This document shows positions 59,413 through 64,000 of a stretch of 64,000 nucleotides of DNA, in pieces. The position numbers were made by a program, and so were the translations under genes. Under the pieces are notes generated by a model. The model had not been told where the DNA came from. It worked only from the letters and a program-made list of their open reading frames with translations, and ran no database searches. How positions within the stretch are numbered: the first letter of the stretch is position 1; every line of letters starts with the position of its first letter. The DNA is from Epiperipatus broadwayi (taxonomy: Eukaryota > Onychophora > Udeonychophora > Euonychophora > Peripatidae): positions 124,001-188,000 of the forward strand of contig JAQFVV010012969.1 of assembly GCA_028023455.1 (NCBI GenBank). The letters are read 5' to 3'.

Positions 59413-59647
59413 ACAACTAAAACACCATCATCACAAACTTTTATGAAAACATTGCAACTGCAAGTTTGACATGAAAAATTGGTCTCTTAATTATAAATAG
59501 CATCATGGCTTATAAGAAGCAAGAGGTAAAAAATTGAAAAGATGGAAGTTACCATGTAACTAAAAAATATTATAGATATATTTGATCTTCATTAAATTTA
59601 AAGTTTATAAACAAAGAGTTAGATTTCAGATTAATGATCGCATAGAT

Positions 59648-60374
59648 CAGGAATGACCAAACTTCATGATTATAAAAGCCATGTGTTAAAGTAAAGAAAT
59701 ATTCAAGAACCACAATTTAATTTTTGAAAAATTCAACAGAAGCAAATATTTAACTTATAATTTTTTTTAATTAATATGGTTTATTAATTGCATAAAAAAT
59801 CAAGATAACAAAATTAATAAACATGAGCAAAATCGATAAAAAATTATTTATTATTCACTTGTGATTGTATCAGATTAGCAAGTACACTAAAATCTGGTGT
59901 ATAATTTAATGAAGCATGCAATAGTTTCATAAGGGGTTCATACATCAGCTGTGCTCAATGTTTTGATTTTACAAATTTTGTTACTGATTATAATTACCTG
60001 TATTGCTTGATTAAATTAACGGAAGTTGGTGCTCGAACATCAAAGCAGAAGAACACACTCGATAATGTTTGAAATTAAAACTGTCTAAAGAATAACAACA
60101 TCAGTCAATGATATCTGAATGCAAACTGAACTGATAAATTCAAACAATGATTATATTTCCAGGAAAAAGTAACAATAAAGCCATCAAAATCAACAACATA
60201 AAGTCATAAACAATCATTAGGAAATGGCCACAACAAAAGAATAACGATTGTATAAAATAAAATATAAATATATCATGTTAATATAAATTGTATCATGATT
60301 TTATTTCAAAATTTTGCAAACTGCATTGGATCATTTAGAGGGCCACACTTTGAGCGGCAGTTTGAACATCCCTG
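59648..60374. mobile_element. hAT-like non-autonomous transposon, 727 bp
   Basis: Left end CAGGAATGACCAAACTT. Right end complement CAGGGATGTTCAAACTGCC, the CAGGGRTG-CAAACT form typical of hAT termini, with a GGCCAC-type subterminal sequence on the right. Eight-base flanks GCATAGAT and GTATAGAT (59640-59647, 60375-60382) differ by one base, matching the hAT duplication size. The interior is AT-rich without coding sequence. Confidence 0.75.
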
Positions 60375-60382
60375 GTATAGAT

Positions 60383-61231
60383 ATTTAGTGAAAAGCAACT
60401 GCTATAAATAATATATTGCTTAAAAAAAATGCAAGAATGGGTCATTTATTATAAATTTAAATCAAATTAAATCAGACATATTTAATGATTAAAAAAGATG
60501 AGAGGAAAAAAAACTGGACTATAAAAGATTAGGGAAGCATGTTACAATATTTAAGATACCTCTTACTGTAACCCTAATTTTAACGTATTCTGATGGAAGT
60601 ATTCTGCTTATCTTTAAACAAATCTTCCTCCTATTCAAAATTCATTGACTAAGAAGCAAGAGGTCAAATTACTAAATCAAATTAAACTCACTATTTAATA
60701 AACAAAATTAACAAACGACAAAGCAGCGGGGAAGTTGATTTTACAAATAATTTGCATCTTAAATTTATACAGAATGTAAAATTGACTGTAACTATAGCAA
60801 CCCAGAAAGCCAATCTATCACCTAATGGTATTAAAATTAATTGCACACTTCTGAATACAAAACAGTGTGTTTAATCATCATGATAAGTCAGCGCAAATTA
60901 AAGTTATTGAAAATTATAGAATAGATACATCTCTAATAATTAAAAATTTTTAATTTAGTATTCTTAATGATGATTAATATAAACGGAAAATCTAACATGA
61001 ATAAAGCAATAAAATATATTTAACATAAAAATTATTGAAAATGCTATTAAAATTACATATTCAAGTTTGTTCTCCCCATTGAATTGAAACGTAGTATGTA
61101 GTGATCCTGAAAAAAAAAATAACTCTTTAAACACATAAATTAGTTAACTGCTTCATGAATAAATATTTACTTGTTTTATAAAATATATATATAAATACTG
61201 TACCACATTTCAATGACAGAAATAAATCTAC
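60383..61231. other. AT-rich non-coding stretch
   Basis: Nothing recognised. Confidence 0.6.
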
Positions 61232-61690
61232 ATTATCATCATTTCAACTATTATCGATCCACTGCAAGATGAAGATCTCTTCAAGTTCAATCCATCTTCT
61301 CCGATCTTCAGCCTCTCCATATCACTCCAGCATACTTCATTTTATCCATCCATCTCACATGTGGTCTCTTTCTAGGTCTTTTACAATCTCTTGAAATTCA
61401 ATTTAAGATTTCAATTGTCCATCTATTACTATCTCTTCTAGCAATACATCCAGCCCAACTCCACTTCAATCTCTTAATTCTTTCAATGATGTCAGTAGCA
61501 CCTGTTTGTTCTCTCACCCATGCATTTCATTTTTGACCTCTTCTTGTTACTCCTAACATATATCTCTCCATACTTTGTTGAGTGGTCTGAAGTCTCTATA
61601 ATGCTCTTTTGTTAAATGTCCATGTATCAGATCCATAAGTATATACATTTTTGCTAATGTGTGCAGTAATAATTTGATCAAAATACCTCA
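61232..61690 (-). mobile_element. RTE-type retrotransposon 3' fragment with C-terminal coding remnant
   Basis: On the minus strand the frame reads YGSDTWTFNKRAL, MERYMLGVTRRG, WVREQTGATDIIERIKRLKW, SWAGCIARRDSNRWTIEI and RPHVRWMDKMKYAGVIW. These are the C-terminal phrases of RTE proteins after the reverse transcriptase. Stops interrupt the frame. The element then runs to its terminus at 61232 (GATGATAATG on the minus strand). It is 5' truncated near 61690 and the best-preserved 3' end of this family in the window. Confidence 0.88.
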
Positions 61691-62117
61691 AATAAAGGGA
61701 ATCCTGCTAACAGGATTAATAAGTAATTATCAAAATTTATTCTAAAACTAACAGAACATTAGATTACTAGAACTTAATAAATTCAATCGTAGAACTCGAG
61801 TAGAAGAACTAGAGTTTGCCAAAAGATTTTTCTTTGAAAAATTTGGAACATGTTGCTTCGTTTTAATTCCCCAAGAAATAAAAAATTAGCATTACGGAAT
61901 CGTAATAAACAATATTGATATATATAATGTTTACTAAGATATTTTTGAAAGTTCTTCAGATAGGTGAAAGCTGTGATGAAAAATTAAAAAGGGCAATTGG
62001 TTGGGATTATTGTATTTAATCTGTGTCTTTGATACACAAATATCATATAACTTCCTGAATAACTCATCCTATGATTAATGGAAGATAAACTTTTCTCAGG
62101 GTCAAAGTGGATTAAGC
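61691..62117. other. AT-rich non-coding stretch
   Basis: Nothing recognised. Confidence 0.6.
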
Positions 62118-62445
62118 ACTTTATTAAATATCTATAACACTATTTACATCATAGATACATTATTCACTTACAAATTTGCTTGTTTTGATAGTATTCTTAT
62201 CATTTAAAAAGATTTGTTGCAAAAGCCATCTGAAAAGAATACTCACTAATCTTTAAGCCAACCAACATTACTATAACTTTATTAAATATCTAAAACACTA
62301 TTTACATCATAGATATATTATTCACTTACAAATTTGCTTGTTTTTTTTTTAAATCGTTGATAGTTTTCTTATCATTTAAAAAAATTTGTTGCATAGGCCA
62401 TCTGAAAAGAATACTCACTAACATTTATGCCAACCAACATTACTA
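62118..62445 (+). repeat. Two-copy tandem repeat, about 158-bp unit
   Basis: Units start ACTTTATTAAATATCTA at 62118 and 62276 and both end CAACCAACATTACTAT. The second has about 12 extra bases in a T run near 62341. Confidence 0.9.
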
Positions 62446-62578
62446 TCTAATTTTCACTACAAACAATTTTTAAATTATACTTTCTTTTATTTAATTAATA
62501 TGGTTGGATTTATTTTATTTTTTTTAATATTTACATATTCTCAATTAAACATAGTAAGTAATGTATATATGTATAAGT

Positions 62579-62988
62579 ATTGTTTTTTATGTAAGCAGTA
62601 TTAGTAGATTAAAAAGTAGAAAAAATAAAGTAATCTGACTAAAAAGCAGAAGAAAAAAAATGGAATCTTGGTTAGTTTGTCATTCTTGGAAAATATCAGT
62701 GATCTTAAGACTGTAGACCTGTTGTAAACAATTGCAAATTTCTGGAATATTGTCATTTCAAAAAAGCATTTGAGGTTCAAACAAATCTTAAAAATCAATA
62801 AGGCCTCAAATGCTTTTATGAAATGACAATATTCCTGTAATTTCCAATTGTTTTATAACAAGTTTAGATTCTTAAGATCTCGATATTTTGCAAGAATAGT
62901 AAATTAACAGAGATTCACTTTTTAGCTGGATTACTTTGTTACTTTTCTACTTTTTAATTGGTTAGTACTATTTACATAAAAACATTAT
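62579..62988. mobile_element. Foldback (MITE-like) element
   Basis: Arms at about 62579-62777 and 62802-62988 are imperfect reverse complements. Shared phrases include AGAAAAAATAAAGTAAT/AGTAACAAAGTAAT, ATATTGTCATTTCA and AGCATTTGAGG. They are separated by about 24 bases. No coding sequence and no clear target-site duplication was found. Confidence 0.8.
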
Positions 62989-63337
62989 TTAAAAATATAA
63001 AAAATTCAGCTGGAGCAAATTTCAAAAATGTAGAATACAGACAGAAACATGCACAGACATGGCAAGTTAATAAAAGAAAACAGTATCTAAATATAATGGA
63101 GTCATATTGAACTGCAATCAAATTAAATAAAACCTCTAAACTAATGAGACTATCTGCTGAAAGAAATTTTTTCAAAAAATTAAATACACACGCAAAATTA
63201 TTTAATTTAATATATACAACTTTCCTTTAAAAAAATATAAGTAGAAAGTTTATTGCAGTAAATGGAATTTTGAGTCCATAAAAATGCTAAAAAAATAATC
63301 TATTTACAAAAACCAACATTTTCTTCTTACAAATACA

Positions 63338-63870
63338 AAGATGGTCAAATTACAGCCCATGGCCACATGTGGCCAGAGATGACAGTTTGAGTGGCCTGCA
63401 ACATGTGAGCACAAGTGTAAATTTTAACCACAAACATGTTACATAACTTTTTCCAACTAGTTTTTGAATTATTTGTAAACCAAGAGTTGGGTTGCACCAA
63501 ACTAGAAATTCCCATAAGCGCATATTGCCAACCTCACATCTACGTTAGCCCAACAAAGATTGTGATGCTAAAATTTTATTGCAAAATTTTGTTTCCATCT
63601 CAAGTTATGGGAATAAAATTCGGTCACATATAATCATACACGCATAACATAATGTCAGACATCATTCTAAAATTGCCTGAAATGATTTTAAAAAACTATT
63701 ATAAAAATTTATTGAAAATAGAAGTTGTTTTCTGGCATAATAGCAATACTTTCCCTTACTATGAATATCACATGTACTGGGCATGAAAAATATCTTTTTA
63801 CATGTGATTTGCTAGAGACCCTTACAGATATCTGTGCAGCCTATAGTCAAAAAAGTTTGCCCAATCCTAT
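63338..63870. mobile_element. Degenerate hAT-like element
   Basis: The left part reads GATGGTCAAATTACAGCCC then ATGGCCACATGTGGCC. The right end complement reads AGGATTGGGCAAACTTT followed by ATAGGCTGC. This fits the common CAGGGGTGGGCAAACT-GGCCCG-GGGCC hAT pattern but is eroded. Target duplications are not clear. The 65-codon frame at 63436-63633 has no transposase motif. Confidence 0.5.
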
Positions 63871-64000
63871 TCTATAATGGAAAATTTTAAAAACTCATTG
63901 ACGGTTTCTGCTGAAAGTACATCAGTACAAAATCAAGGTATTTATTCTAACAATTTTGCTCAAATTATTGTAAAAATCAAGTATTACAGATAACTATATA

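Noticed and set aside
1-64000. CRISPR arrays, bacterial operons, replication origins
   Set aside because: Direct repeats here are transposon-derived, tandem or microsatellite. There are no regularly spaced short repeats with unique spacers and no prokaryotic gene organisation.

Overview
The window is AT-rich eukaryotic DNA, by eye roughly 70% or more A+T, and I can support no intact protein-coding gene in it. It looks like intergenic or deep intronic DNA of an animal, most likely an invertebrate. The evidence is the mix of elements: RTE-type and other non-LTR retrotransposons, a Penelope-like element with a GIY-YIG endonuclease, tRNA-derived SINEs, and pogo/Tigger-like and hAT-like DNA transposons. 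There is no sign of bacterial gene organisation. I do not assign a phylum. All recognisable coding sequence is decayed transposon protein, broken by stops and frameshifts. One 114-bp candidate host exon (22661-22774, minus) is weak.

Layout, 0-13 kb: 1.8-2.75 kb holds the ORF1/ORF2 junction of a dead LINE on the minus strand, abutting a tiny tRNA-like SINE. 3.2-6.7 kb is a nested block. A repeat family with a central microsatellite occurs in both orientations. One copy is split by a Penelope-like element bounded by perfect 128-bp inverted repeats. In the other copy the central microsatellite has grown into 98 perfect ACCT units followed by 11 ATCT units. A second mini-SINE lies at 8.0 kb, and 9.3-11.7 kb has an RTE 3' fragment followed by a different LINE with an RT remnant and a C-terminal Cys/His knuckle.

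Layout, 13-30 kb: 13.3-13.9 kb is a head-to-head SINE pair that shares a single target-site duplication. 17.7-20.4 kb is a nearly full-length dead RTE element. 21.1-22.4 kb is a second copy of the 9.6-kb LINE, split by a 219-bp insertion. A mini-SINE is at 27.1 kb, and 28.0-29.55 kb is a decayed pogo-like transposon with internal 250-bp tandem repeats.

Layout, 30-64 kb: 37.5-43.2 kb is a recent tandem duplication with a microhomology junction. Its copies differ by a 2.45-kb deletion and by a 929-bp Tigger-like insertion whose empty site survives in the partner copy. 58-64 kb contains a twin-primed RTE insertion, more of the microsatellite-bearing repeat, a SINE tail with tandem units, two hAT-like elements, another RTE 3' end and a foldback element. 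The long stretches between these blocks are AT-rich and hold nothing I can name.

The genes do not work together as a pathway. The informative content is the insertion history: which element landed in which, and by what mechanism.
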